A DNA stretch of 25,231 bases from a virus. The position numbers were made by a program, and so were the translations under genes. Shown piece after piece: positions 7,854 to 15,973 of the stretch. Within the stretch, counting starts at the first letter, position 1. Each line of letters begins with the position of its first letter. The stretch is taken from positions 1 to 25,231 of IMG/VR virus record IMGVR_UViG_3300024503_000397; one strand, 5' to 3'. The notes under the pieces were generated by a model, which worked only from the letters and a program-made list of their open reading frames with translations, did not search any database and was not told the DNA's origin.

Positions 7854-8770
7854 AGTCATTAAATGTTTCTGTAGTTGGAGAGACTGGCAATGACTTCCTG
7901 TGCTATTGTCCATTCCATTCCAATAGACATAGTGCCAGCTTTAGCGTTTCTAAAGAAATAGGTGCTTGGCTATGTTTTAATCCTGCTTGTGGCGAGAGCG
8001 GAACATTAATTGATTTAGTTAAAAAAATAACTAAAAGAAATGATTTTGAGGCTTTAAGATTTGTATCTCTTAAAGAAGCAGAAGTTCTTTCAAATTTTGA
8101 TGAACTTTTAGAAAGTGCCGTGGAGGAAAAAGAAGATTTTATTGAGTTTGATTCAAGCACACTTGACAAACTATCTTTAGAAATGAAAGAATATTCTGAA
8201 GGAAAAGAGTATATGTATACTCGTGGATTTAAAGATGAGACATTGGAGTACTTTAATGTTGGATATTCTAAAAACCGTAATATGGTTACAGTTCCTGTTC
8301 ATAGCCCAGACGGCATTTGTGTTGGCGTTGTTGGGCGCAGTGTTACACAAAAAGAATTTAAAAACTCACCAGGGCTACCTCGCAATTCTACTCTTTTTAA
8401 CATTCACCGTGCTAAGCGTGTGGGGGCAAATTGTATTATTGTTGAATCTTCGTTCGATGCAATGAGAGTGCATCAGGCTGGATTTCCAAATGTTGTTGCT
8501 ACTTTAGGCGGACATATATCTTCAAATAATTTATCTTTATTGAATAGATATTTCAATAGACTTATAATTATGACAGATAATGATGAGGCTGGCAGATCTT
8601 TGGGAAATAATATTTTTAATAAATTAAGAAACAAAGACATCTTGTGGGCATCCTATGAATATGGTAAGATATACCCACATAACGCAAAAGATGCTGGTGA
8701 TATGACTGACGAAGAGATAAAGCTTTGTATAAATAACTCTGCATCACATATTGAATATATCAACTGGTAG
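7778..8770 (+). CDS. dnaG: DnaG-type DNA primase with zinc-binding and TOPRIM domains
   Basis: A 330-residue primase that would make RNA primers for lagging-strand synthesis. The N-terminal zinc-binding domain has C44-x2-H47 and C66-x4-C71 ('CPFH', 'CFNPAC') followed by 'GTLIDLV'. The TOPRIM domain has 'IIVESSFDAM' with E223 and 'MTDNDEAG' with D267 and D269, the acidic residues that bind metal. It lacks a bacterial-type C-terminal helicase-binding domain, which fits its short length (bacterial DnaG is about 580 residues). The start at 7778 has AGGAAAGAAG upstream and lies inside the preceding gene. The predicted promoter of the next gene begins near its 3' end. Confidence 0.9.
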   Translation: MGIRGNLARKVDSTRYTSSHIKSILKSLNVSVVGETGNDFLCYCPFHSNRHSASFSVSKEIGAWLCFNPACGESGTLIDLVKKITKRNDFEALRFVSLKEAEVLSNFDELLESAVEEKEDFIEFDSSTLDKLSLEMKEYSEGKEYMYTRGFKDETLEYFNVGYSKNRNMVTVPVHSPDGICVGVVGRSVTQKEFKNSPGLPRNSTLFNIHRAKRVGANCIIVESSFDAMRVHQAGFPNVVATLGGHISSNNLSLLNRYFNRLIIMTDNDEAGRSLGNNIFNKLRNKDILWASYEYGKIYPHNAKDAGDMTDEEIKLCINNSASHIEYINW

Positions 8771-8779
8771 TGATATAAT
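8751..8779 (+). promoter_or_regulatory. Predicted promoter for the ssDNA-binding protein (TTGAAT-N17-TATAAT)
   Basis: TTGAAT (8751-8756) and TATAAT (8774-8779) with a 17-nt spacer and a TG one base before the -10 box (extended -10). The predicted start near 8786 is a few bases before the inverted repeat at 8789. With the terminator after 9502 this makes the ssDNA-binding gene a separate unit, which suits a protein needed in large amounts. Confidence 0.65.
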
Positions 8780-8788
8780 AATAATACA

Positions 8789-8805
8789 GATGGATATATA
8801 CCATC
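8789..8805 (+). promoter_or_regulatory. Inverted repeat in the leader (5' hairpin or operator)
   Basis: GATGG (8789-8793) and CCATC (8801-8805) flank the AT-only spacer ATATATA. The whole 17-nt element is nearly palindromic. It sits at the predicted mRNA 5' end of the ssDNA-binding gene, so it could be a 5' stem-loop or, by analogy with autoregulated T4 gene 32, a translational or transcriptional operator. That function is inference. Confidence 0.4.
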
Positions 8806-8827
8806 ACCTATATAGCAAAGGAATAAA

Positions 8828-9502
8828 ATGGGAATAGTAAAAGGTCTAAAAGACCTAAATAAAACATTAGACAAGCCGCAATCTTCTGGCGGAGACTCAG
8901 CAAAAGGTCGCTGGCTCAAACTTGAAGATGGAGAAAGCATCAAAGTAAGATTTCTTCAAGAGTTGGATCCAGATTCTCCAACGTACAACGATAAGCTTGG
9001 ACTGGGCTTTATTGCAGTCGAACACACAAATCCAAAAGATTATCGCCGTAAAGCGCTATGCTCTATTGACGACCAAGGAAAGTGTTGGGGTTGTGAGCAA
9101 CACCGCAAAGATTATAAGGCTGGCTGGAAAGGTCGTTCACGACTTTACATCAATGTTCTTGTTGATGATGGCAAAGAAGAGCCATATGTAGCAATCCTTT
9201 CTCAGGGCAGTAGTGGGAAAACAATTACTCCAACTCTTATTGAGTATGCTGGAGAAATGGGATCCATTACAAATCTCATGTGGAGAATTAAGCGCTCTGG
9301 CACAAAAACAGACACCAGTTATACAATCATTCCTCTTGCTAAAGACGAGGTAGAATTTGATGCGTCAAAGCTTGAGATTTTTGAATTGGAAAAGACAGCA
9401 ATTCGTGATCTTCCATATTCAGAACAAGAAACATTTTATCTATTCGGAGATAATGAAAAGAGCGAAGGCTCAGAAAATACCACCAGTAATTTAGAGTGGT
9501 AA
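8828..9502 (+). CDS. gp32-like single-stranded DNA-binding protein
   Basis: A 224-residue protein resembling the T4 gp32 class of phage ssDNA-binding proteins, which coat exposed single strands during replication and recombination. The zinc-binding cluster C78-x7-C86-x2-C89-x2-H92 ('CSIDDQGKCWGCEQH') sits in a beta-rich core, preceded by 'GRWLKLEDGESIKVRFL', a typical first strand. The C-terminus (about 205-224) is short and acidic with Glu and Asp, as expected of the tail that recruits partners. It is shorter than T4 gp32 (about 301). It has its own promoter, leader repeat and terminator. The start has only a modest ribosome site (AAGGAA, 4 nt before the ATG). Confidence 0.8.
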   Translation: MGIVKGLKDLNKTLDKPQSSGGDSAKGRWLKLEDGESIKVRFLQELDPDSPTYNDKLGLGFIAVEHTNPKDYRRKALCSIDDQGKCWGCEQHRKDYKAGWKGRSRLYINVLVDDGKEEPYVAILSQGSSGKTITPTLIEYAGEMGSITNLMWRIKRSGTKTDTSYTIIPLAKDEVEFDASKLEIFELEKTAIRDLPYSEQETFYLFGDNEKSEGSENTTSNLEW

Positions 9503-9517
9503 CTATTGACAGTTCAT

Positions 9518-9553
9518 GGGGGAAAGTGTTAAGCTTTCCCCCTATAACTTTTT
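9518..9553 (+). terminator. Intrinsic terminator after the ssDNA-binding gene
   Basis: GGGGGAAAG (9518-9526) and CTTTCCCCC (9534-9542) form a perfect 9-bp stem with a 7-nt loop, followed by an AT-rich stretch with TTTTT at 9549-9553. I see no convincing promoter between it and the next gene at 9563, so that gene probably depends on read-through. Confidence 0.8.
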
Positions 9554-9562
9554 AGGAGTAAT

Positions 9563-10057
9563 ATGCAAACTTTTTTACCTTATCCGTCTAAGCGTGAAAG
9601 CTTAGATGCTTTAGACAATAAACGACTTAATAAACAAATCTTAGAGTGCTATCAGATACTTAATATATTAACTGGCAACTCAAAATCAAATGCTTGGCGT
9701 CATCACCCTGCCGTTTTAATGTGGGAAGGCGCTGAATCAGAATTGTATCGCTATGCTATGACTGCTGTTGTTTTAGCCGATATGCGTGGTATCAAAACAG
9801 ATAAAAATAAGGAAAACCTAGAACGTCTATCTCGTTCTCGTGCTTCTTTAATATGGGAAGATAATACTCCTTTATGGGCTATTAATCCAACTACAATTAA
9901 ACGTGTAAATGCTACACACAAGGCCAACCTATATCGTAAAGATCCTATATTCTATGTAGATTTTGCAGATTCAGTTGATAGCGAATACAACAAGCCTTGT
10001 TGCGATAAATGCTTGTACTATTGGCCAACACATGTTTTGAGGTCAATTGCAGCATGA
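9563..10057 (+). CDS. Pyrimidine-dimer glycosylase / MSMEG_6728-like family protein
   Basis: A 164-residue protein with AGGAG 6 nt before the ATG. The N-terminus 'MQTFLPYPSK.ESLDALDNKRLNKQ' matches the pattern of proteins annotated as pyrimidine dimer DNA glycosylase/endonuclease V family (MSMEG_6728-like), common in actinobacteria and their phages. The 'HPAVLMWEGAE' segment (about 48-58) is the second typical block. Members are thought to process UV-damaged or modified DNA, but activity is unproven for many. A C-terminal CCDKC motif (about 147-151) is extra and could bind metal. Its stop overlaps the start of the polymerase gene (ATGA). Confidence 0.75.
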   Translation: MQTFLPYPSKRESLDALDNKRLNKQILECYQILNILTGNSKSNAWRHHPAVLMWEGAESELYRYAMTAVVLADMRGIKTDKNKENLERLSRSRASLIWEDNTPLWAINPTTIKRVNATHKANLYRKDPIFYVDFADSVDSEYNKPCCDKCLYYWPTHVLRSIAA

Positions 10058-13000
10058 GTTTTGCACACCTTCACGTACATTCGTACTACTCTTTAATGGA
10101 TGGATACAATTCTCCAAAAGAGTTATTGGAGGCTGCAAAAAATGTAGGGCAAACGGCATTAGCAATTACAGACCATGGAACCCTGTCTTCTCACAGAGAA
10201 ATGCAAATTGCTGCAAAAGAATTAGGAATCAAACCAATACTTGGAGTAGAAGCATACATTTCTCCAACAGATAGGTTTGATAGATCTTCTGGAACAGATA
10301 AAAGCATACAGGCATATAACCATATTATTTTGTTAGCTAAAAATGACGTAGGCCTTAAAAATATAAATAGATTACAAGAAATTGCTTGGACTGAAGGATT
10401 TTATTCTAAGCCACGTATTGATAGAGAAATATTAAAAGAGTTTTCTAAAGATATTATAATCCTTTCTGGATGCTTGAATGGTCTTATTTCAAAATGTATT
10501 GAAAAGAATGAATTTGCTGATGCCAAAATGATGGTCAAATGGTTTAAAACAAATTTTGGAGACAACTTTTTTATTGAAGTTCAGCCTGCTAATCCACCAG
10601 AAATTAATAAAAAGCTTTTAGAATTGGCTGATGAATTTAATGTCAGGCCAGTAGCAACTGCCGATGCTCATTTTTCTAAAGAAGAAGAAAGGGCATTAGA
10701 AGAAGCAATGCTTATTCTTTCAACTTCTCCAAAAGTAAACAAGGATCTTGATTTTGATAAATCTCGCAAGTTTGACAATATGTTCGATAGATTCAACTAC
10801 CTTTGGCCAGATAGAAGAATCTCGTTTGAGCATTTAGACCTGTTTATTATGAGCAGAGAACAGATGTCTGAAAGATTTAATAAACAAGGAATTAGTAGAA
10901 CCGATATTTATGACAACACCATGTATATTGCAGACATGGTTGAAGAATATACCTTTAAAGAGAATCTAGACCTTCTGCCAGTCCCAAAGACTAATGCTGA
11001 TAAGAAGCTTAAGGAGATGGCTGAAGAGGGTCTTAAAAGGCTTGGAAGGGCTTCTGATGGGGTCTACAGAGAGCGCCTAGAGGAAGAACTTGGGGTTATC
11101 AAGGATAAAAATTTTGCCTCCTACTTTCTTATTGTTTCAGACATGATCAATTGGGCCAAAGACAATGGCATAAGAGTTGGACCAGGTCGTGGCTCTGCAG
11201 CAGGATCTTTAGTTTGTTATACATTGGGAATTACAGATGTAGACCCAATTAAATATGATCTACTGTTTTTCCGATTTATTAATCCAGAACGTAATGACTT
11301 TCCAGATATTGATACGGATTTTGAAGACCGCCGCAGAAAAGAAGTTAAAGATTATCTAAAAAAGAAGTTTAAACACGTAGCGTCTATTTCTACATTTACT
11401 TACTTTAAAGATAAAGGTGTAGTTCGTGATGCTGCTCGTGTATTTATGATTCCACTGCAAGAAGTTAATCGTGCATTAAAAACCGTAGACACGTTTGAAG
11501 ATTATATGGAGTCTCCAAATACAAAAGAGTTTAGAATGAAATACCCAGAGGTCGGTTGGCTTGCTGAAAATTGGAGAGGCCGAATTAGAAGTACTGGTGT
11601 TCATGCCGCTGGAGTTGTTGTTGCTAAAGATGAATTAAGAAACTATGCACCAATTGAAACTCGTGAAGATCCAAAAGATAAGGTATCTGGAAGAATTCCA
11701 GTGGTTGGTTATGAAATGGAAACCGTTGCAGACATAGGTTTGATTAAGATGGATGCTCTTGGACTCAAGGCATTGTCTATTCTCTCAGACACTTTGTCAT
11801 CAATTAAAGATAGATACGATAAAGACATTGTTCTTTCTGATTTAGACTTAGAAGATAAAAAGGTTTATGAAAGTTTAAACCAAGGCTACACCAAAGGCAT
11901 ATTTCAGGCTGAAGCAACTCCGTATACAAACCTTCTAATTAAAATGGGCATAGATAAGTTTGAGGATTTGGTAGCTTCAAATGCTTTGGTTAGACCTGGT
12001 GCAATGAATACTGTTGGAGCTTCCTATATTAACAGAAAAAACGGTAAAGAAGCAGTTGAATATACGCATCCAATACTAGAGCCTTTTACAAAAAATACCT
12101 ACGGTGTTATTATATATCAAGAGCAAGTTATGCAGGCTTGCGTACATTTGGGAGGCATGACTTGGTCTGAGGCTGATAAAGTTCGTAAGATCATTGGTAA
12201 GAAAAAAGATGCAAAAGAATTTGACCAATTCAAGGATAAGTTTGTTACTGGGGCTTCAAAACACATTTCTAAGAAACAGGCAGAGGAACTCTGGCATACT
12301 TTTGAGGCTCATGCTGGCTATTCCTTTAATCGTTCTCACGCTGTTGCTTATTCCATGGTATCTTATTACACTGCTTGGCTTAAGACTTACTATCCCCTTG
12401 AGTTTATGTTTGCGGTTCTTAAAAACGAAACTGATAAAGATGCTAGGACGGAATATTTAATTGAGTCTAAAAGATTAGGCTTAAAGGTATTGTTGCCACA
12501 TATTAACGAATCGGAAGTTGATTTTTGTTTGCAAAAAGACTCTATGCGATTTGGACTAGCAGACATTAAATATATTTCAAATAATATTGCTAATAAGATT
12601 ATAAAACATCGTCCATACATGAATTATGCAGATTTTACTCAAAAAGCTGCAATGAAGAACAGTGGAATTAATAGTCGTGCAATTTCAGCATTAAATTCAA
12701 TTGGTGGCGCTGCATTTAAAGATAATGAGCGTAGAGGAAATGAACAAGAAAACTTTTATGAATATCTAGGTATTCCTCAGTTTAATCTGCAAGATTTACC
12801 TCCAAGAATTAAAGCTCAAGCAAAACCAATAGAGGATTTTGATGACCTAGGTTCTTTTGTAATGTTTGGTATGGTTAAAAACATTAAGCGTGGCACTGGC
12901 TGGGCTAGAGTTGAACTAGTAGATGAAACTGGTTCTATTGGGTTATTTCATAACGAACAAACGCAAATAGAGACTGGACAGATGTACTTTGTGCTTGTTG

Positions 13001-13326
13001 GAGACAATCGCATTGCTAGATACGTAAAGGTTTCAGAAATAAATAAAGAAAATGACGACGTATTTGTTGACTATTTGTATAGAAAAGAGTACGAAGATTT
13101 AGATGAAGACAAGTATCTGGTATTAAATTTTACTCCATATAAGACAAAGGCTGGGAAAATGATGGCCCACATTGTTTTAACAAATAAAAATAAAGAGTTA
13201 AAAAGAGCTATTGTTTTCTCTACTATGTATAAAATTGCTTTGGCAAAAATGAGAGAGGGAATGGTATGCGACGTTGTTATCAATAAACTTGACGATGGAA
13301 CACTAATGATAAAGGAAATAAAATGA
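10054..13326 (+). CDS. dnaE: C-family replicative DNA polymerase (DnaE type) with PHP domain
   Basis: A 1090-residue DNA polymerase III alpha-type enzyme, the probable phage replicase. I start at ATG 10054 (ATGA overlap, 'MSFAHLHVHS') rather than 10009. The PHP domain (about 1-250) keeps the metal-site pattern: H7-x-H9, D40-H41, 'GVEAYI' (E66), 'NHIILLAK', 'SGCLNG' and 'TADAHF', so it could be an active 3'-5' exonuclease. The polymerase active site is 'GPGRGSAAGS' (376-385) and 'PDIDTDF' (D418, D420, D422). A C-terminal OB fold starts near residue 933 ('FVMFGMVKNI'). It is slightly shorter than E. coli DnaE (1160). No clamp, clamp loader or epsilon subunit is visible here; host factors may serve. 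Confidence 0.95.
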   Translation: MSFAHLHVHSYYSLMDGYNSPKELLEAAKNVGQTALAITDHGTLSSHREMQIAAKELGIKPILGVEAYISPTDRFDRSSGTDKSIQAYNHIILLAKNDVGLKNINRLQEIAWTEGFYSKPRIDREILKEFSKDIIILSGCLNGLISKCIEKNEFADAKMMVKWFKTNFGDNFFIEVQPANPPEINKKLLELADEFNVRPVATADAHFSKEEERALEEAMLILSTSPKVNKDLDFDKSRKFDNMFDRFNYLWPDRRISFEHLDLFIMSREQMSERFNKQGISRTDIYDNTMYIADMVEEYTFKENLDLLPVPKTNADKKLKEMAEEGLKRLGRASDGVYRERLEEELGVIKDKNFASYFLIVSDMINWAKDNGIRVGPGRGSAAGSLVCYTLGITDVDPIKYDLLFFRFINPERNDFPDIDTDFEDRRRKEVKDYLKKKFKHVASISTFTYFKDKGVVRDAARVFMIPLQEVNRALKTVDTFEDYMESPNTKEFRMKYPEVGWLAENWRGRIRSTGVHAAGVVVAKDELRNYAPIETREDPKDKVSGRIPVVGYEMETVADIGLIKMDALGLKALSILSDTLSSIKDRYDKDIVLSDLDLEDKKVYESLNQGYTKGIFQAEATPYTNLLIKMGIDKFEDLVASNALVRPGAMNTVGASYINRKNGKEAVEYTHPILEPFTKNTYGVIIYQEQVMQACVHLGGMTWSEADKVRKIIGKKKDAKEFDQFKDKFVTGASKHISKKQAEELWHTFEAHAGYSFNRSHAVAYSMVSYYTAWLKTYYPLEFMFAVLKNETDKDARTEYLIESKRLGLKVLLPHINESEVDFCLQKDSMRFGLADIKYISNNIANKIIKHRPYMNYADFTQKAAMKNSGINSRAISALNSIGGAAFKDNERRGNEQENFYEYLGIPQFNLQDLPPRIKAQAKPIEDFDDLGSFVMFGMVKNIKRGTGWARVELVDETGSIGLFHNEQTQIETGQMYFVLVGDNRIARYVKVSEINKENDDVFVDYLYRKEYEDLDEDKYLVLNFTPYKTKAGKMMAHIVLTNKNKELKRAIVFSTMYKIALAKMREGMVCDVVINKLDDGTLMIKEIK

Positions 13327-13571
13327 TAGAAGTTATATTAACAGAGGATGAGGCAAAAGATCTAGAAGATACACTGATTCATCACATGGAGCAGTGCTAT
13401 AACACTCTTTATGATTTAGAAGGAGTAGAAGAAAATTTTGAGCCGTATAATCCCTTTGACGGTTGCTCAAATTGTGAAACAAGAGAATTTTTGATGAAAA
13501 CTGTAGAATGGTTTAGAAATAACAAAGACCTAGCAATTTGGGTCGGAGAAAAGGAAATAAAGCATGACTGA
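13323..13571 (+). CDS. Small acidic protein with CxxC motif
   Basis: An 82-residue acidic protein with start overlapping the polymerase stop (ATGA). Predicted as an N-terminal helix ('TEDEAKDLEDTLIHHMEQCYNTLYDL'-type, with His and Cys), a short loop with 'CSNC' (about 48-51), and a C-terminal helix ending 'WVGEKEIKHD'. A single CxxC is not enough to claim a zinc site. Its frame is coupled to the polymerase and to the next gene (8-nt overlap). Function unknown. Confidence 0.65.
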   Translation: MIEVILTEDEAKDLEDTLIHHMEQCYNTLYDLEGVEENFEPYNPFDGCSNCETREFLMKTVEWFRNNKDLAIWVGEKEIKHD

Positions 13572-13764
13572 AACAACAGAAATGTCGCAAGAGATAAACG
13601 TAACTAGCCTTCTCGTGGCTATATTAAAAACACTTAAGTCTGTAGAAGTTTCTTCAGAACTGATTTTAAATCCAGCAAATGAAGATACTGGCTTAATGGT
13701 TACATACAATGAAGAAAATAGAACTTTTATTATATCGCTAGGAGAGATAAATGGGAGTAATTAA
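13564..13764 (+). CDS. Small protein of unknown function
   Basis: A 66-residue protein overlapping the previous gene by 8 nt and the next by 14 nt. AAGGAAATAAAGC before the ATG supplies a ribosome site. The N-terminus is Thr/Glu-rich, followed by a helix ('VTSLLVAILKTLKSVEV') and two or three beta strands ('GLMVTYNEENRTFIISLGEI'). No motif recognised. Confidence 0.6.
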   Translation: MTETTEMSQEINVTSLLVAILKTLKSVEVSSELILNPANEDTGLMVTYNEENRTFIISLGEINGSN

Positions 13765-14155
13765 GACAGATAATTTTAGAACACCACCAAATACAGAAAA
13801 AACTACTCAAACTGCATCAAGTGTGCTTTTAGATTATGGTTTAGATGCATTATCTGCAATTTTGCATGAATCTGCAGTAGAAAAAGGTTTTTGGGATGGA
13901 GAATATGATTATGATAAGTTTGGAAATAAATTAGCATTAATTCATTCAGAAGTAACAGAAATGCTTGAGGCTATCAGAAAACAAAAGGGTAGCCGTGAAA
14001 TTACTGAAGAAGCAGCCGATATTCTAATTAGACTTTTAGATCTATATGCGGCTCTAAGAAATGCTGGATTAATTGAAGATTCACTAGACGATATATTAGA
14101 CTATAAAGTTGATAAAAATAGAGGTCGTCCAAGACTTCACGGCAATTTATTTTAA
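13751..14155 (+). CDS. MazG-like nucleotide pyrophosphohydrolase
   Basis: A 134-residue protein of the all-alpha NTP pyrophosphatase (MazG-like) superfamily, which hydrolyses (d)NTPs or related nucleotides to monophosphate and pyrophosphate. The metal-binding pattern is visible: E67-V-T-E70 in one helix ('IHSEVTEMLEAI') and E87-A-A-D90 in the next ('ITEEAADILIRLLDL'). The C-terminal 'KVDKNRGRPRLHG' is typical of single-domain members. In phages these proteins are proposed to adjust nucleotide pools or lower the host (p)ppGpp alarm; which applies here is not known. The start has AGGAGAG upstream and sits in a row of overlapping genes before recA. Confidence 0.8.
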   Translation: MGVIKTDNFRTPPNTEKTTQTASSVLLDYGLDALSAILHESAVEKGFWDGEYDYDKFGNKLALIHSEVTEMLEAIRKQKGSREITEEAADILIRLLDLYAALRNAGLIEDSLDDILDYKVDKNRGRPRLHGNLF

Positions 14156-14164
14156 TGCTATACT
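14156..14164 (+). promoter_or_regulatory. Possible extended -10 promoter before recA (TGCTATACT)
   Basis: TGC followed by TATACT (14159-14164) matches an extended -10 element. The -35 region (14136-14141) is poor. The predicted start near 14171 leaves a short leader containing the recA ribosome site (AGAAGGAAA). It could give recA and downstream genes extra expression. Confidence 0.4.
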
Positions 14165-14188
14165 ATGTAAACAAAAGAAGGAAAATCA

Positions 14189-15187
14189 ATGGATATAGAA
14201 GAAATTTTAGCGGGACTGGATCCCAAAACTCGTAAAAGAGTTCAAATAGCAGTAGAAGTAGAAAATCATAAACAAAAAACTCCTAGCATAGGCCTATCGC
14301 TTGCGCTTAAAGGTGGATTTGGTTATGGCAGACAAGTCCTTGTATGGGGAAATAAATCTGCAGGAAAGTCTTCATTTTGTTTACAAATGATTGGTATGGC
14401 ACAAAAAGAAGGAAAAACTTGTGCATGGATTGATTCTGAAGAGTCTTATGACCCACAGTGGGCAGAAAAACTAGGAGTTGATTCATCAAAGCTTATATAT
14501 TCTACAGCTAAATCTGTAAACGATATGGTAGATGTTGCTACTCAATTAATGAATGCTAATGTGGATGTTATAGTAGTAGACTCAATATCAGCGTTGCTAC
14601 CAGCCATTTACTTTGAAAAAGATAGCGATGAATTGAAAAAGCTTGAAGATACTAAGCAAATTGGTGCTGAGGCAAAAGACATGACTCATGCAGTCAAAAT
14701 GCTTAATTACGCAAATAAAAACACGCTGCTTGTTCTTATATCACAACAGCGTAATCAATTTGGAAGTATGCATGCTTCACACATTCCAACTGGTGGAATG
14801 GCAGTCAAGTTCTTTTCTTCAACAGTTGTAAAGCTTTGGTCTTCTGAAGCTGAGGCTAATGCTATCAAGTCTGGGGTTAAGGTTGGAGATAAAATTATTG
14901 AGCAAAGAGTAGGCAGACCAGTTAATTGGATTATTGACTATAATAAACAAGGTCCTCCAAATCTTTCTGGTCAATACGATTTTTACTTCCAGGGAGACGT
15001 ACTTGGTATAGATCAAGTTGGAGAAACTTTAGACGTTGCAGAAATGTATGGCATCATAGAAAAAGGCGGAGCATGGTATACAATTGGAAAAGAACGTTTT
15101 CAAGGTAGAGCAAAAGCAGTCGAATATTTAAAGTCTAATCCAGATGTAGTTTCTGAGTTACAGGAGAAAATATATGCCAGATCTTAA
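14189..15187 (+). CDS. recA: RecA recombinase
   Basis: A 332-residue RecA/Rad51-fold ATPase that would form filaments on ssDNA for strand exchange, cooperating with the gp32-like protein and nucleases encoded nearby. Walker A is G54-NKSAGKS61 (bacterial RecA has GPESSGKT). The catalytic Glu is E84 in 'AWIDSEESYDP', Walker B is 'VIVVD' ending at D131, and 'ISQQRNQFG' corresponds to the L1/sensor region. Length is close to bacterial RecA (about 350), with a slightly shorter C-terminus. The ribosome site is AAGAAGGAAA. It overlaps the following zinc-ribbon gene by 14 nt. Confidence 0.92.
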   Translation: MDIEEILAGLDPKTRKRVQIAVEVENHKQKTPSIGLSLALKGGFGYGRQVLVWGNKSAGKSSFCLQMIGMAQKEGKTCAWIDSEESYDPQWAEKLGVDSSKLIYSTAKSVNDMVDVATQLMNANVDVIVVDSISALLPAIYFEKDSDELKKLEDTKQIGAEAKDMTHAVKMLNYANKNTLLVLISQQRNQFGSMHASHIPTGGMAVKFFSSTVVKLWSSEAEANAIKSGVKVGDKIIEQRVGRPVNWIIDYNKQGPPNLSGQYDFYFQGDVLGIDQVGETLDVAEMYGIIEKGGAWYTIGKERFQGRAKAVEYLKSNPDVVSELQEKIYARS

Positions 15188-15377
15188 TGATTTTTTAAAT
15201 AATCAAAAAGAAGAAGTTGTTGAAAATTACATTGATTCTGATATTCCAACTATGGGTGGTTCTTTTATGTGCCAAGAGTGTGGAACTGAGGTTAATAATG
15301 CATTCTTTAGACACAAGGAGGAAAGACTTACTTGGACATGTCCAATTGGTCATGTTTCATCAGTCCCATTTAAATAA
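15174..15377 (+). CDS. Small zinc-ribbon-like protein
   Basis: A 67-residue protein starting within the end of recA, with AGGAG before its ATG. 'C33-Q-E-C36' and 'C56-P-I-G-H60' form a plausible mixed Cys/His zinc site, with 'FMCQECGTEV' and 'TWTCPIGH' as the two knuckles. The N-terminal 25 residues are acidic and probably disordered. Its stop overlaps the next start (TAATG). Role unknown; a nucleic-acid or protein adaptor is likely from the fold. Confidence 0.7.
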   Translation: MPDLNDFLNNQKEEVVENYIDSDIPTMGGSFMCQECGTEVNNAFFRHKEERLTWTCPIGHVSSVPFK

Positions 15378-15685
15378 TGTCGGAAATATCGGAAGCAAAA
15401 AGAGACGGCGCAAGACAACATAAAAACAGCGGACGTGGTAATTATCAGAAGGGTGACGCTACGTGGAAAGATTTCGTGGTGGATTATAAAGAGTACGAAA
15501 AATCAATCTCTATTTCGCAAGATATCTGGGCTAAGATTTGTACAGACACTTTTAAAGTTAGTAGGGATAAATATCCAGTACTTAAACTCATCCTTGGCGG
15601 AGCTAGTAGCAAAACAAGGTTGGCGGTAATAGAATGGTCTTTGTTAGAACAATTAGTAGAAGAATGGGAGAAACGAAATGTCTAG
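15377..15685 (+). CDS. PD-(D/E)XK nuclease, Holliday-junction-resolvase-like
   Basis: A 102-residue protein resembling phage and archaeal Hjc-type resolvases. An early Glu (E6) in a helix is followed by 'NSGRGNYQKGD' ending in G26-D27, and then 'D36-Y-K38' in the position of the (D/E)XK pair; a later strand 'RLAVIEW' fits the fold's final core strand. These enzymes are dimeric, metal-dependent nucleases that cut branched DNA. The family match rests on motif order and length, and I cannot exclude another PD-(D/E)XK nicking enzyme. It lies in the recombination cluster, together with a separate RuvC-like protein downstream. Confidence 0.6.
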   Translation: MSEISEAKRDGARQHKNSGRGNYQKGDATWKDFVVDYKEYEKSISISQDIWAKICTDTFKVSRDKYPVLKLILGGASSKTRLAVIEWSLLEQLVEEWEKRNV

Positions 15686-15818
15686 CGGACAATATAAACC
15701 ACATTATGGATTTAATAGTGTTCAAATTAAAAATGGAAGAATTGTAAGAATGAGAAAAGATGGAACAATCAAGGCGGATCTTGGTCCATATCCTAAAGAG
15801 AAAAGAGATAAAAAGTGA
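15678..15818 (+). CDS. 46-residue basic protein, unknown
   Basis: A short ORF of 46 residues, start overlapping the previous stop by 8 nt and stop overlapping the next start (GTGA). Product: basic, Gly- and Lys-rich, with 'YGFNSVQIKNGRIVRMRKDG' likely forming a beta hairpin and a lysine-rich C-terminus. The continuous overlap chain on both sides supports that it is translated. Function unknown. Confidence 0.6.
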   Translation: MSSGQYKPHYGFNSVQIKNGRIVRMRKDGTIKADLGPYPKEKRDKK

Positions 15819-15973
15819 GAGATGTTTTGTTGACCACTCTTGTTGGAGCAGTTGTTGGCGCAGTATTCAGTGCATTTAAATTGCCAATTCCTGCCCCGCC
15901 AGTATTTGCAGGACTAATGGGAATTGTTGGTTTGTGGATTGGATACGCTTTAATTACTAAGGTATTGGCATGA
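15815..15973 (+). CDS. XapX-domain small membrane protein
   Basis: A 52-residue protein starting at GTG 15815, overlapping the previous stop (GTGA). Two hydrophobic segments (about 4-20 and 29-50) flank the signature 'LPIPAPPVFAGLMGIVGLWIG', which closely fits the XapX family of small inner-membrane proteins: a PxPAPP turn followed by a glycine-rich helix. The family's biochemical function is not established as far as I know. GxxxG-like spacing in both helices suggests oligomerisation. In a phage, two-helix mini-membrane proteins may also be holin-like or act on the host envelope, but no endolysin is adjacent. The next tiny membrane gene overlaps it by 4 nt. Confidence 0.75.
   Translation: MRDVLLTTLVGAVVGAVFSAFKLPIPAPPVFAGLMGIVGLWIGYALITKVLA

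Noticed and set aside
8828-9191. Other-frame ORFs inside the ssDNA-binding and polymerase genes
   Set aside because: They lack ribosome sites and family similarity and are covered by strongly supported genes in the correct frame.
9506-9511. TTGACA after the ssDNA-binding gene as a promoter for 9563
   Set aside because: At 16-18 nt downstream there is no -10-like hexamer, only the stem of the terminator.
10009-10053. Upstream ATG extending the polymerase by 15 residues
   Set aside because: The PHP domain begins right at the ATG at 10054, which also forms the usual ATGA overlap; the extension reads through the previous gene in another frame without family similarity.
3214-13590. Near-identical first 20 bases of the genes at 3214 and 13564 (both encode MTETTE)
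   Set aside because: The match ends after six or seven codons, the rest is unrelated, and the residues are common; chance or a shared translation-start preference is enough.
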